DNA of 64,000 bases from assembly GCF_963259705.1 (NCBI RefSeq), contig NC_081847.1:73863754-73927753 (forward strand). Reading direction: 5' to 3'. This document shows positions 34,331 through 46,660 of this stretch, in pieces. The first letter of the stretch is position 1, and every line of letters begins with the position of its first letter. The position numbers and the translations under genes were made by a program. The DNA comes from Myotis daubentonii (taxonomy: Eukaryota; Chordata; Mammalia; Chiroptera; Vespertilionidae). The notes under the pieces were generated by a model. The model did no database searches. It worked only from the letters and a program-made list of their open reading frames with translations, and was not told the DNA's origin.

Positions 34331-34689
34331 TTAGGTTGTTGTTTTAAGAATGACCTTACCCCGTTCTCACGGTCTCTTAGGCCCCTCTGAGATTCAGGCA
34401 GGGTCTGTGTAGAGATTCAAAGAAGGCTCAGCCTCCAGCCTCCAGCAGGGAGGGGAGGGAGGTGAGAGGGAACACAGGGTCTTGGCCTCTCTGACAAAGC
34501 AGGAGACAGCTGGGTAGCTAAGCAGTTCCCTTCCCTGGCATGGCCTATCCCCAGCTACCTGTTCTCGATCAGTTAGTGCTTGTAAGGCCCAGGGGGTCAC
34601 CCCTTTCCTAGGAAACCAGAAGGGAGGGAACTTATGGGTAAGGAGCCCTACATGGGTAAGGACCAGAGCCGTGCTGTGCTGGTCATTGC

Positions 34690-34830
34690 CACACATAGTA
34701 TCGCACTGAATCCCAAAACAATTGGCAAGGGAGGGATTATTATAAATGAGGACACTGAGGCTCAGAGAGATAGCATGTCCCCTATGTGACTGAGCTGGGA
34801 CATGAGCTCACACGAGGGGCTGCCTTTGGC
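34690..34830 (-). mobile_element. MIR SINE
   Basis: ATTATTATAAATGAGGACAC followed by TGAGGCTCAGAGAGATAGC matches reversed MIR. Confidence 0.6.
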
Positions 34831-35259
34831 GCGTGCCCAGCAGAAAATGCGCACTGAATTGCAATGAGGAAACCAGCTCCCTGTCCTGGGAGTCACAATG
34901 CTGAACAAACCCATCCTGTAAGCAGTACTTACAGCGACTCTTACTCCACAGGACAATCCAGACAAAGACCTAGTTTATGCAGCTGAATATGAAATATGGC
35001 TTGTGTCTTAGGACATTTGTATAAAAAGGCTGTTTCTTTGCTGTCGCAGCCTCAAAGCCACCTTTTAGGGGAGAGCTGCCTGCCTCTTGGAGGCTGTTCT
35101 GGAAGGCGGAAGACTGGGAAGCTTTTTCCATGAACACCCTGGGGCCCCTGGTTTCACCTTTTCTCTGGGCCTCTGTGTCCCCATCTATAAAAACACATGG
35201 TTTTCCGGGGTGATTTCTCTGGGTCACTTCTAATTCCCCCACACCACAATTATATTGTC

Positions 35260-38200
35260 CAATGTAGAACTCATTTAAGTCAACAAAATATGTTTTTCCA
35301 ACTTGTAAATTTACTTACTAGAAAATCGTTACAAAAGCAGACCACTTAAATGGCATTTGGTTAATGCCTCTAGAAAACCCAAGAATAAATTCACTTCGGG
35401 TATAGAAGCCTGGGTAGAGATGGCTGCCCCAATCTGACTCTATGATGTTCAAGAAGGTGTTCTTTGGCCTTGGAAGCCTGTGTCCTTGTCACTGATTTAG
35501 GTCCTGGCTCTTCCTCTTTTAGAGAAAGCAGCCAGGTTCCAGGCTCCAGGTGTACCGCTCACCTTTGCCCCTGACCTGGGGGTGAGGAGTGGGTAGCAGT
35601 TGGCCTCCTGGCTGTCAGGGGGGCTTCTCCTAAGGAACACACAGCCCTGGAGTGTACGCCCCTGGCATGTCCTTTAGCGGGTGGGGCCGGGGAGGCACCC
35701 GCCTCCGGTGCTGCCACCAACAGATCAATATGTTGACAGAGCCCCTCTCCTCAAGTGTCCATTTAAACACCCATCCCCGCGTGGGATTCAGGCTGGCCGT
35801 CTTCGTTTGCCAAATGCAAATGCATTAACCTTACAATTGGATAATCTAATAAAAAGGATCAATGGTCTGATACGGTGCTTATGGAGTCATTTACGGCAAG
35901 TGAGAGCAATTTAGCCAGGACCCAGACTTGCGGCTGGGGAAAGCGGGAGAATGGCTCGCGCCGGTGTCCTTGCTGACTTCCCAAGGCGAGGCTCACTCTG
36001 CCTGGAGACGCTGGGCCACGGGGGCAGGGGAACCAGGAGGGTGTTATTCATTCATTACTGCCACTTTAATCACTTAGAGGTTCAATTAAGTATAAATCAT
36101 TAGTGGTATTTCAAGTTACTTTATCCAGGCCTGCGCATAACACACTTGACTGGCGGTGGGGAGCTTTCTGCTACGAGATTTAGCGTGTGAGTGAACAAGG
36201 CAGCCATATGGGTTTTTCTGCTATGAAATTGATAAATGAAGCGGGCGTCCGAGGTACAGCAGTAATTTCTGTGGCGCAGCCAAGTGCTCGGTCCCTTGTC
36301 TCCTCCAGCGATGAGGGCATGGGCCCCTTTAATGCGGCGGCTTTCCCCTGGGGGCCCAAAGGCCAGGCTGGGCTGCGGGCCTGGGCTTATTTCCTTGCAG
36401 AAGTTCCCAGAGCGAGCCCCGGTTCATTAGCAGGCATGAATATACCTGGGGAGGGAAAGAGAGAAAGAGAAAGGGGGGTGGGGGATAAAAGGTTCCTCCA
36501 CCCTCACTCACCGGCACTGAGTCTGTCATTAATTTCTTCAGAGTAGCAAGCCGGCAGGCGAGGACAGAGTCGGCTGTCTGGCTGCCCCGGCCCCTCTCCC
36601 ACAGACACGGTTGTCCCGGGTCGACCGCATCCCTGTCGGGAAAGCATATTTTCTCCTAATCGGTTTCACCGCTCTTTTAAAGTAATATGTCAGATCATTT
36701 TCCCCATGTACATAGTTAATGAAAGTAACCCTACAAATTCATTTTAAGTAGATGGAAGTTGTTATAACCCTGATCCAGAATTTATTACGTTCATTACAAT
36801 CTTGCTGAAGTAGGTAATGTAATGGACTATTACTTTTATTATCTTTTTAATCCCTCAAAATTATTAGGAACTGACTAATATTTGGCATCACCCTGTTAAT
36901 GTTTAAACAGAAATTGATACTTTAGTTCGTCTAATAAATGACAGGGGCACTCTGAGTGGAAACAAAAGCCTGATGGGGTTTATCTCGGTCAGTCCTAAGG
37001 ACTTTTAAGTGGGACTCAGGGGTCTGAAGGCAATTATTTGCAGGCAGAATATCTTCCTCAAGTGCTCAGGAAGGACAGAAGAGCCGAGAGGGAGACTGTG
37101 ACAGGGGCACCCAGACGGACAGCGACAAAAACCAGGCAGCAAAGGGAGAAACTCCACTCACACATCCGAGTTCTAATTCCGATGCACAAAAAGCTCCGAT
37201 TTGGTCTGATAACAACACTCGTGAGCTCTGTCTTTCCCTTCTTGCTTTCACCCTCTCTCACTGCCTTCCCAGATGAAAGAGATTTCTCTCTCCCTCCACT
37301 CCTGTGTTAGTAATCAGCTTTATGGCTAAGAATTCTCAAGTGCTCTAGAATCTTTGCGTTGCCGAGACAAATGATTGGCTCATATTCTCCTAGGGAGGAG
37401 TGGAGACCCTGCTTGCTCCTCAGAAAATAATGATGGCTGCTCAATTTGCAAATTACCAAATCTCACCGTGAAATGGGAGGGGGCCAGAGGGGGCATATGG
37501 CTGTTTCTCTTCGCGGCTGGGCGATGCGTTTACCCTCCAGGGCTCCCCTGACCGTCACCTGGCCAGAGAGTGACAGGTGAGATTTAGGAGAAATTGATCT
37601 ATTGCACTTTCTGGTTTTTACGGGGCAAAATGCAATGCTAGTCACTTAAATTAAAAAGATCTGTTAGTTCTAAAGGGGTGAGAGGAACAAAGTACTCCCC
37701 TTTCTGGCTTGACAATAAAAGACGAAGGAAGGTACATTTGAGAGAGGAAAGGCTCACATTTTGCTCACTCCAAGGCAAGGGTGTGCTTTCGAACAAAGAA
37801 AGCTCCCAGTTAGCAAAGTCACTAATTAGCACAGAGAAGCTCATTAGAATTTAAAGCTGTTTTACTGCCTATCATAGCTTTGCTCTCTTGAAATGCCCCG
37901 AGTTTCCAAAGCAAGCAAAGTATTGATTAAATTGACTCAGCATGAAACGCGTCTCATTTGTGCCGACCCATAAAGAGGTGGTTTCTCAGCTTTCCTGGCA
38001 GAAGAGCTTCCCAGGTGCCAGGGGGGTGGGCTGGGGACAGCGCCCTGCCTGCTTGGCTGCCCATCATTGTGCTAAAACCTGTTTTGATCAATGGAGGGGA
38101 AGCCTGCCCTTAACTGAGTTTGTTCCTGACGCCTTATAAATCGTGCTGATTGCTTTCGTCAATGCCGAGTCCACACAGGCTACACGTCGTTTGGGGCTTG

Positions 38201-38270
38201 ATAAAGAGACGGAAAGGCAGCTTCTCAGCATGTTTATTTTTAATAGACGTAAAAAATGAAAGCGAAAGCA
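35260..38270. promoter_or_regulatory. Repeat-free AT-rich stretch, candidate distal enhancers
   Basis: Roughly 3 kb contains no SINE, LINE or DNA transposon that I can recognise, while the rest of the window meets one every few hundred bases. The parts 35770-36250, 36640-37060 and 37300-38260 are rich in homeodomain-like words and TGACTCAGCA. Lack of insertions is a usual sign of constraint around developmental genes. Enhancer activity for MAFB is an inference. Confidence 0.45.
37933..37942 (+). promoter_or_regulatory. AP-1/Maf half-site TGACTCAGCA
   Basis: TGACTCAGCA matches ten of the thirteen positions of a T-type MARE, with one complete Maf half-site. It sits in repeat-poor AT-rich DNA 22 kb before MAFB. 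Function is inferred from motif and setting only. Confidence 0.35.
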
Positions 38271-38814
38271 TCCTCACTCCTCCAAACCCTCGCTGATAGA
38301 AAAACACCGAGTGCACAGAAGTGTGATGTCCAGTCGGGGAACCTGGAGCAGGAGGCTTTGTCTTTGCTTTTAACGGAAATATCCTTGTGAACAGGGAGGG
38401 TGTGTTCAGAGCTGAGAAAGACTGGGCTCCAGAAAGCTCCACGGTTTCCTTCCGGGACGTGAAGTGGCAGGTGCTCGGGCATCAGCTGCTTTGGAGCTGT
38501 GCTTCCCAGCTCCCGCTCTGCTTTGTGGGGGCAGTAACCCCGTCTGTATTAGGAGTGCAGCACCACAAGCTGTCGTCGTGTCTTCCGAGGGGCAGCCCTG
38601 GAAATCAGACCCCATCCTGTTTCTACACCTGAGCTTCATAGAAACGAACTCCTCCCGGCAGCTTTACTAGAAGAGGGACACCGAAGTAATGGTGAAATAG
38701 TCACAACAGATGCGACAAAGGGCTAATGTTCTTCATGTAAAGAAAATTGATAAGATATCAAGATTCTAAGTGAAAAAGTACATTTACAAAAGAAGAAATT
38801 CAGAGAGCTCATCT

Positions 38815-39000
38815 TTATTGAACGCTTACTCCATAGCAGGTATAATTTACATGGGATCTCTCATTCATGCTTCACAAAGACCCTAGGAGGTAGTGTTAAT
38901 ATGCTCACCGATTATTAAAAGAAGAAAAGGGGAGCTTTGAAACATTAAATAGTCAGCTCCCAAATCATACATATTGTAAGTGGGGACCCAGAGTTCAAAA
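38815..39000 (-). mobile_element. MIR SINE
   Basis: GATCTCTCATTCATGCTTCA, ACCCTAGGAGGTAGTGTTAA and GTGGGGACCCAGAGTTCAAA match reversed MIR. Confidence 0.55.
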
Positions 39001-39028
39001 CCAGGCAACTTAATCTACATGTGTTCTT

Positions 39029-39272
39029 TTTTAAATCATCACTCGAGGAGTAAGGATGTTTTTCTCCATTGATTTTTAAAGTGAGTGGAAGGGAGGGGAG
39101 AGGGTGAGAGAGAGAGAGAGAGAGAAACATTGATTGGTTGCTTCCTGCTTGCACCCTGACTGGGGCCAGGAATTGAACCTGCAACTCAGGTACATGCCCT
39201 TGACCAGGAATTGAACCCATGACCCTTTAGTCCTTGGGCCAATGCTCTAACCACTGAGCAACTGGCCACGGC
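39029..39272 (-). mobile_element. Ves-type SINE
   Basis: This minus-strand tRNA-derived SINE has a GA-rich stretch at 39107-39125 matching the CT-rich tail. TCTACATGTGTTCTT at 39014-39028 and TCTACAGGTGTTCTT at 39273-39287 form a 15-bp duplication with one mismatch. Confidence 0.88.
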
Positions 39273-39419
39273 TCTACAGGTGTTCTTAACTGCTCTGCAG
39301 CAGCCCCATGAATTCACAGGTTTCATCAGGTAATAAAGTTCATGTTTACTAGTAAACACAACATGTCCATTCAAAACAGAAAATTTTTACTTATCAAAAA
39401 TTACAGAGAATTTTTAGAA

Positions 39420-39910
39420 TGTTAATATTCAGTGCTGGCAAGGATGGGTTGAAACAGACATTTTCAAATATGAATTGCAATTTGACAGTCTCTAGCAAGA
39501 GTCTTAAAAATGTGCAAGTCATTTGACCCAGTAATGCTAATGTAAATCATTTAATCCAAGGAAATAAAAATGTAGGCAAAGCTTGCGGCACAGGTCTGCC
39601 CTAGAGCATTGGGAACTGGCTAAATGCCCACATTAGAGGAATGGTTAAGTGATTATGGTCTCTCCATTCAATGAGACAGTGCAAACATCTAAAATGACCT
39701 CAGAGTTTCTTAATGACGTAGCGAAATGCCGATGCTGAGTCAGAAATAAAGCCGGGTATAAAATTGCATGGATAATGTTAATGGTGTAAGATATGGATAG
39801 AAATAAGAAGGGAAAGAAACGTAGAATATGAACCAGGGGATGTTCCCTGTGTAATGGGATTTTGTGTGGTCATATCTTTTTGTTACAAAGTATTTTCCAA
39901 GTTTTTTTTT
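39420..39910 (+). mobile_element. Old L1 (L1M-like) 3' fragment
   Basis: CAGTGCTGGCAAGGATGGGT, CATTTGACCCAGTAATGC and AGGAATGGTTAAGTGATTAT are in L1 ORF2-tail order. A MARE-like site, TGCTGAGTCAGAA, is at 39733-39745. Confidence 0.6.
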
Positions 39911-40484
39911 TTTTGTAGTAAACATGTTTTACTTATATTGGGGGTTGTAGGGCATCCTTTATGACTTTTGAAAGTCAGCTTAACTTAAATCTCATATCTA
40001 ATGGGGTGAATCGCTGGACCCCAGCTCCAAAGAAACTTAAGACACTGGGTGTATTGCTCCCTGCATAGGCCTGGGATACCTACAAGCAGCACTGTGTGTC
40101 TTCAACTCTCTGCATCTCCCAATCATCTGTAACCTGCCCACTGAGGGGGTTATTGCAGGGGTCAAATGTGTGTAAGGGTTTAGGACAATGCTGGCACAGT
40201 GTGGGCACTCAATAAACATAAATAATAACAGTGATACATTAATGATAGGGCTGTTGTTTTGTTAGTAGGAAGGGAAGGCTGAGCATTGGGCAGGCATCTA
40301 GAAGTGTGTACAGACTGGCTTGTCCTAAGATAGTACCCACCATTCCAGCCCTAGATCTTGGCTTCTGGTGCTGCCCAAGTCTTTAGTCAGCTATGCACAG
40401 GCTAAGGGGTTGTTCTTGGATGTGCCATGGACCTAAATGCTGACCCTCATTCAATCCCCACTCTTGGGGCACTTCCTTGGGGCT

Positions 40485-40645
40485 GGGCACTATGTTGAAC
40501 CTTTTCACATAAGATTTTCTCCCCTTCAACTTTGAGAAGCAGATTTCTTAGATTCTTTGCTTTATTGGTCAGAGACTTGAAGTCACTCTCTTGGGTCACA
40601 AAGCCAGTCAGTGGCAACACTGGCATTTGAACCTATGTTGATCTG
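40485..40645 (-). mobile_element. MIR-like SINE
   Basis: GGGCACTATGTTGAACC, GAGACTTGAAGTCACTCTCT and GCATTTGAACCTATGTTGAT resemble reversed MIR. Confidence 0.5.
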
Positions 40646-40684
40646 GTTCTGGAGATGTTTGAAAAGAATGGCAATATTGGCTGG

Positions 40685-40815
40685 GAAGATAGGCTCTGGA
40701 ATCAGAAAGATCTGGAGGTTTTTACTTTCTGTGTGGCCTCAAGCAAGTAATGATAGTGCCTAGTCCTTAGTTTGCTCATCTGTTAGATGGGTGAGTACTA
40801 TATCTCACTTAGTCC
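40685..40815 (+). mobile_element. MIR fragment
   Basis: AGGCTCTGGAATCAGAAAGA and CTTAGTTTGCTCATCTGTTA match MIR. Confidence 0.6.
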
Positions 40816-41190
40816 AAGAAGCCAGTGATTGTATATTGCGCCATTATTTTATGTCATGCTAAGAAAAATAGAATTATAGCTAATTAAACTGTGATATAAG
40901 ACTTTCTTACCCCTTAGAATTTTAAACTTATGGAAATAATTCTTATGTTTATTTAGATATATATTTTGTCATAAGGCCTTTGTAGATAAATATAAAGGAA
41001 AATCAAAGTGAAATAATGAGTTTAAGATATTCCTTAAACTTTTTCATATTCAGAGATTGACTCAGGATTGTTGGTGTCCTTGTTTTTCTACATACTAGCA
41101 TCTTCTGTAACATTGTAAACATTAGTAATAGCACTTCTTTAAGGACCACTCCTCTCTTTTCCTTGGGATCTTAAGCTGCAGATACCCATT

Positions 41191-41406
41191 TAAAGACTTT
41201 TTATTTATTTTTAGGGAGAGAAGAAGCGGGAGGGAGCATGCGAGAGAAACATTGATGAGCGAGTGAAACATTGATCAGCTGCCTCCTGCACGCTTCCTAC
41301 TGGAGAGTCGAGCTTGCACCCTGGGTATGTGCCCTGACTGGGCATCGAACCAGCTACCTTTTTGTGCCAGGGATGATGCTCAACGAACTGAGCCACACCG
41401 GCCAGC
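41191..41406 (-). mobile_element. Ves-type SINE
   Basis: The minus strand reads a GCTGGCCGGTGTGGCTCAGT-type head and a Ves body, with an A-rich tail near 41200. A short CCCATT repeat at both ends may be what remains of the target duplication. Several substitutions in the body point to an older copy. Confidence 0.82.
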
Positions 41407-41899
41407 GCCCATTCTGCACATTTTGATGTGTGTTCCCAGATATGACAGTGACATCAAGACTGTTGTCAGGCTGACAGGGATTGTAAAAGGCATCTCAGTT
41501 TTAGAGGTGTTAAAATGGGAAAAAGAAAGTGTACGTTTCAGGATCAGTGAATGCTGTAGCTACCGAATAGGGTTGTGAGGAGGATTAAGTGAGTTTGCGT
41601 TTGTAAAGGACTTAACCACAGGAACAGGCACAAAGTATGTACTCAGTGTCATCATCATCATTGCTGTTATATTCTGTTCTCGGAGAAGTATTGCATGGAT
41701 GTGTGATTCCCTCGACTCTTCCTCCAGACGTGCAGTGCTGATGGACATCTGTGTGCCCTGTGCTGGGAGAACGCCGGCCCCATTTCCCTTTCCATCTTCC
41801 TCTACCTGCTTTCCGAACTCTGTGCCTCTCCTTCCTGTCCCTTTTCCCTCTCCTCCTTCCTCCTGCCTCTCCTTTCCGTCTCCTCCCCAGCTCCTCTGC

Positions 41900-42660
41900 A
41901 AATAAATGGCCCTGTCACTCCAGATCTCTTGACGGTTTAGAGTGAAAGGAAGTGTCTTTTTGAAAAGCTTGTCTGTCTGACATTCCTGCCCAGCTCAGGA
42001 GCAGGGGCCTTTGCACTCCTCTCTCTTGGGCTCAAAGGTCCGCTCATTTGGTTAATGAGTTACAGGACTGCCACTGGGCGCTGATCACTCCACCCACAGC
42101 AGAGGCGGCTGGGCTGTGCCTCTGGAGGAGGGGAGGAGGCCAGTAGTAGGCTGGGAGGGGTGTGTCGGTCCTGCCTCCGGTGGCCATAGGCAGACTGGCT
42201 GAGGGCCTGCCTAAAAAGAAACCATTTATTCTCAATTAGGATTCTTTAAAAAGAAGTTCACAGCTTTTATGATGAGCCTTGTACATGCATTTAATGACAT
42301 TATAGTATTCGATTATGTGCATTAAGAAGAGGTCTGAGAGCTCCCTGGTGTCCTTAGTTTTAGTGTATTTTAACTGCCTACAATGAAAAGAACAAGACAA
42401 AAAATGAGCCGTGGCAGCATCTTCATAAATTCTGAGCTATAATTGATACACCGTTGCTGGCACTCTGAATGGTCCAGTCAGGTGGGCATAAGGAAGAGGA
42501 AGCGGGAGTTTCTGATTGCTTATGGGCCTGGGCACCAAAGGAAAGCAAAGCCAGCCATCCCAGGATACTTTCTCTCTAGCAGGCGTCCAAGCCAGGAATG
42601 AGCGCAGGCAGGAATGGGACTACTGTCAACCCTGACAGATGAGTTGAGGGTCCACTTTGA
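41900..42660. other. Unique DNA, possible regulatory patch
   Basis: About 42215-42480 is AT-rich and repeat-free (for example ATGCATTTAATGACATTATA). No gene is seen. Confidence 0.35.
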
Positions 42661-42664
42661 GTCC

Positions 42665-42850
42665 AGCACTGTGCTAGGCTCTTACACACAGTGCTGTGTC
42701 CAATCGCAGCAGGCAAGGTGTTATTAGCCCCATTTTCCAGATGAGGAAACTGAACCTCAGCAAAGGAAGGTGACAGCCGTGCTCCCAGTTTGCAGATATC
42801 AGAGCCATTACCTAAAAGCAAGTCTTTCTGATTCAAAGTCTTTGCACAGC
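42665..42850 (-). mobile_element. MIR SINE
   Basis: CCCATTTTCCAGATGAGGAA followed by ACTGAACCTCAGCAAAGG and ATTCAAAGTCTTTGCAC follows reversed MIR. Confidence 0.7.
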
Positions 42851-43764
42851 CATCGGGTACAGAGCTCAGAGTGGCTCTCGTCAGGGGAATAGTTCATGGA
42901 GAAGGAGGAGGGGATAGTTGCTGAGGCCAAGGGCGCCTAGGCCTTCTGGGAGAAGCTACTTCCTCCCGCTCTCTGGGTCCCCAGCCCCTTGGAGGCACGC
43001 ACTGCAGTAGAAACAGAATCAGAACAGAAAGAGCCACTTGAAATGAACTGTGCCCAGACAGGCCGCCATGGTGGCGTGATTGATACTGGAGCATGTAGGT
43101 GTAATGAAACTGATGCCGGCTCCTCTGCACCTGTGATTTATTGAGGACAAATTTAAGATGAGAAAGGGCCCCATACCAGGAGCTGCATCTTCCCCTCCAA
43201 GGGAGGGTGGTCATCCATCACCAGCCATTGCAAGGGCCCATTGCAAGCGGCTCATCAGATGAGCCAATAGTCTCTTTGTTGGGGTTCCTAACAAGTGTTG
43301 GATCAGCAAAAGTCTATTTATGCTGGTGGACCTTTCAGGACCAATTTGTAGTGGGTCACTGATTCTGCTGGGGTATTATCTTCTTTACTACTCGGGCCAG
43401 TTGGGGAACGCGGCAAAGATTAATGGTTTTGGCTGCTGACTTGCTGCCGCAATCTACTGCTTCTGGACCAAAGATTAAGTTTTTTTGTGTTTTACCAGAA
43501 AGGGCCCACCTTGTGTATGAGATGCGCTTTGATTTACTGACTTGCTTATGGGGAAAGGAGTCGTGGAAATGTACTGGTCGTGGTGAGGATTTGGCAGATG
43601 GCTATTAGGCTTGGCACCCACGCTCTCCACCTTAAGGCCCTGGGCAGGCGCCATGGTGTGGATTTTGGGGCCCAGGGGAGCTCTCCTGGAGCTCACAGGA
43701 TAGCAAGGCACTATCTGGCACTGAGGAGCTGGCTCTTGAGTTCAGAGAGGCAGGCGGTGCCCTA
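42851..43764. other. Unique intergenic DNA, no gene seen
   Basis: Nothing recognisable as exon or repeat family. Short ORFs overlap on both strands. Confidence 0.45.
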
Positions 43765-44110
43765 AACTGTATTATTTAAATCTGTGTTTCTAAACAAAAT
43801 TAGTTACGGCCTTTCCTTATCATTTGGAAAATGGTACACGTTCCTTCAATACATTTTGGAAAAAATTAAAGCAGCAGATAAAACCACATATAAGCCAACT
43901 GCACAGTGATGTGACTGTTAATATTCTGGTTTACATTTTCATCCAGGAGGTTTGCTATGCATGTTATTTTATGCGATTAAAACCATGCTGGATTTATGTG
44001 GCCTTTTTTTGTTATATGGGTTTGTGGTCTGCTTTTTACAATGAACATTATACTCTAAGCATTTCCCCATCTCCATATCATTTGATAAACCATCTTTTTT
44101 TTTTTTCTTT
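43765..44110. other. AT-rich old repeat-like sequence, unassigned
   Basis: The stretch from GGAAAATGGTACACGTTCC to GATAAACCATC, followed by a T run, looks like an ancient interspersed repeat, possibly L1-derived. I cannot name the family. No gene is seen. Confidence 0.35.
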
Positions 44111-44154
44111 CTCAAGATGGGTTAGCTGCAGTGTTTCCAGTGCCAGTGGTCCAT

Positions 44155-44235
44155 TCTTTAATTCAGCAAACACGTGCTGTGTGCCTTTTTGGGCCAGATC
44201 CTGTGCTAGGATCCCAGTGCTGAGTCAGACACGGT
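44155..44235 (-). mobile_element. L2 3' end fragment
   Basis: ATTCAGCAAACACGTGCTGT and CTGTGCTAGGATCCCAGTGC resemble the reversed L2 terminus. A T-MARE-like motif lies at 44218-44230. Confidence 0.5.
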
Positions 44236-44608
44236 GGTCCTGAGTGGAGCGGCTGGAATCATTCACGGGAGCTGCTTCCCCCCATCTCTCATGATGGCCA
44301 GCAAGCCATAGACGGTGGGAGGCAGGGGACTGCCACCCACGACCCCTAGGAGGTCCCTGTAGAATTGCAGCTCCAGAGGAGGGGTGAGCACCTGCTTCTG
44401 CAGGAGAGGAGGCTGCTGTTGGCTTTGGATACTCCAGCTTGGTGTGTGTTTTTTAGGGTAAATTGGGAACTGGGAGCCCCATCTTTCTCAATGGGCGATA
44501 GTGGTCCAGTCTTGAAAAACTGCAGCCTCCAAGGGACCAGCCACCCCAGGTGGCTGCAGGAATTGCCAGGAAGTCAGTAAGATATGACAAAAAAGAGTAT
44601 GGCCTTTG

Positions 44609-44821
44609 CCTGGCCAGTGTGGCTCAGTGGTTGAGCGTTGACCTATGAACCAGAAGGTCATGGTTCGATTCCTGGTGGGGACACATGCCCGGGTTGTGGG
44701 CTCGATCCCCAGTGTGGAGCATGTAGGAGGCAGCTGATCAATGATTTTCTTTCATCATTGATGTTTCTGTCTCCCTTTTCCTCTTCCTTCCTCTCTGACA
44801 TCAATAAAAATATATATTTTT
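44609..44821 (+). mobile_element. Ves-type SINE with perfect 19-bp duplications
   Basis: The element opens with a CTGGCCAGTGTGGCTCAG head, has box B-like GGTTCGATTCC, and ends in an ATCAATAAAAATATATA tail. AAAAAGAGTATGGCCTTTG at 44590-44608 is repeated exactly at 44822-44840. This indicates a fairly young insertion, into or beside a MIR copy. Confidence 0.93.
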
Positions 44822-44840
44822 AAAAAGAGTATGGCCTTTG

Positions 44841-44990
44841 ATCAAACTCAAAGGGACCTGAGTTTGGTTCTCTGAGCTGGTGACCCTGAACAAGTCATCT
44901 TTTGGGGCTTCATTTTCCTCGTCTGAGAAATGGGGCTCATATCCATTAGCTCCTGGCTTTGTGGAAAGTCGTATGTGAAGAGCTGGTGCT
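44841..44990 (+). mobile_element. MIR SINE, target of the Ves insertion
   Basis: CCTGAGTTTGGTTCTCTGAG, CATTTTCCTCGTCTGAGAAA and TGGGGCTCATATCCATTAGC match MIR. The Ves SINE at 44609 inserted into its 5' edge. Confidence 0.6.
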
Positions 44991-45544
44991 CAGCCTGTGC
45001 CAATCTTGTTTCAGGCCCATTTTCCGGATACTATACTGACTCAAATAGATGGATGGGCTTTAATTGTTCCAATAACACGTCTGCGTTTCACAGGGCCTTT
45101 CCTTGGGAGCCTTTGTCTCAGGGCCATAAATCACTGGGTGACTGTCCCCATGGTTGGCTGGGACTTCCTTCCCCTGGCTGGGCTGGCTGGAGGAGGGTGG
45201 GGCTGCGCAGGGCACCGGCCTGCTTTTCAACGTGGGTCTTACAATCTCTAACTGGGAGTCTTCCTTACTCAGCGATTCCACTGATTTCCTTTGTAGTGGC
45301 TTCTTCTCTGCCACAGGGCAGGCTCCCTCCCTTCCTCTCCACCCTGCTTCCAGATTCCCATTCTTTCAGTAAGTGGAGCATTTTCACTAGACAACACGTA
45401 CACAAACTTTCCCAATACTTGTCTTGATAACTTGCAGGAGCATTTGTCAGCTGGCCCAAAGCCCACATCTCTACATGATGAGTTCTGTTTATGGGGGGAA
45501 ATTTTTCCTTGGGTCAAGAGCAGCAGTTGTCCAACTTACAGAGT

Positions 45545-46110
45545 CTTATAGAGTCTCCTTGCTCCCTCACTTTGCTCTAGCAACCTTCCTGGACTTACCC
45601 TTCCTGACAGTCCCTGCTGCCCCAGGAGGCTCCTTCCTGTCCCAGCACATTTGCTCTTGCTCTTCTCTGAGCCTGAATGCCCTTCCCTGGGCTTTTCACA
45701 TGGCCATCTCCTCATCGTTCAAGTCTCAGCTTAAGTGTTACAGAGTACTTCCCTGACCATCCTTCTCCCCAGACCAAGTCATGTCCCCATGTGTTAAACT
45801 CCCCAGTGGCACTCAGTCGACTTCATTCCTCAGACTTTTCATGGTTTATGAAGGTATATTTGTGTGATGGGAGATGGATCAAGTCGAATCCCTTCCCCAC
45901 TCCTGCCTCTCGGCACCAGGAGGACAGAGATGATTACTTTTGGTGTCTGGCACATTGGAGGCTCTCAGCAAATAGGTGTGTTGATTGAATAAACAAATGG
46001 ATGGAAGGAAGGATGGAAGGATGGATGAATTATAGAGTGTCTGAGTTAATGGATGAATGAATGAGTCAAGTGAATGAATGAACTGTAAAGTGAGTTAGTA
46101 AATGAATGAG
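45545..46110 (+). mobile_element. L2 LINE 3' part with expanded terminal repeat
   Basis: CTCAGCTTAAGTGTTACAGA, TACTTCCCTGACCATCC and TGTCTGGCACATTGGAGGCT follow L2 order. The natural TGAA-type L2 terminus is extended into about 100 bp of ATGGATGG and GAATGAAT units (45992-46110). Confidence 0.75.
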
Positions 46111-46284
46111 TATGCAAAAACTTGTTTTCCCTCAGGTGGCCTGAGAATGGATGAGAGATATGCCACTTTTTGATGGCCAAGGGGTTGGAGGTCTGGTCTC
46201 CACAGGGCCAAACCTTGTTCACAACCAATGTTTCTGAAACCTGTACTTGTAACTTTTCCTACCTAGTAATCGGCCTCCATCCTC

Positions 46285-46483
46285 TGCCCCTCATTTTTTT
46301 AAACCTTTTATTATGAAAATTTTCAAACAGACTTAAAATTAGAGAATCATAATAAACCTTTGGGCACTTCTTATTCCACCCCCTCACTAGAGATTTAAAA
46401 TAAATCCCAGACATAATCTCATTTCATGCATAAATATTTTAGAAGGTACTGCTGATAGAGAAAGACTTTTAAAATGTTAAAAT
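46285..46483. mobile_element. Old LINE-like sequence, left of SINE
   Basis: TTTTATTATGAAAATTTTCA followed by AATCCCAGACATAATCTCAT is a widespread old mammalian repeat. It continues beyond the shortened Ves SINE, showing nested insertion. The family is uncertain. Confidence 0.45.
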
Positions 46484-46602
46484 AGCCCTGACTGAGTGGC
46501 GCAGTTGGTTGGAGTGTGGTCCATACAACAAAAGGTTGTGGGTTCCATCCCCAGTTAGGGTGCTCATGGAGGCAACCAGTCAATGTTTCTCTCTTATATT
46601 GA

Positions 46603-46660
<58 letters not shown>

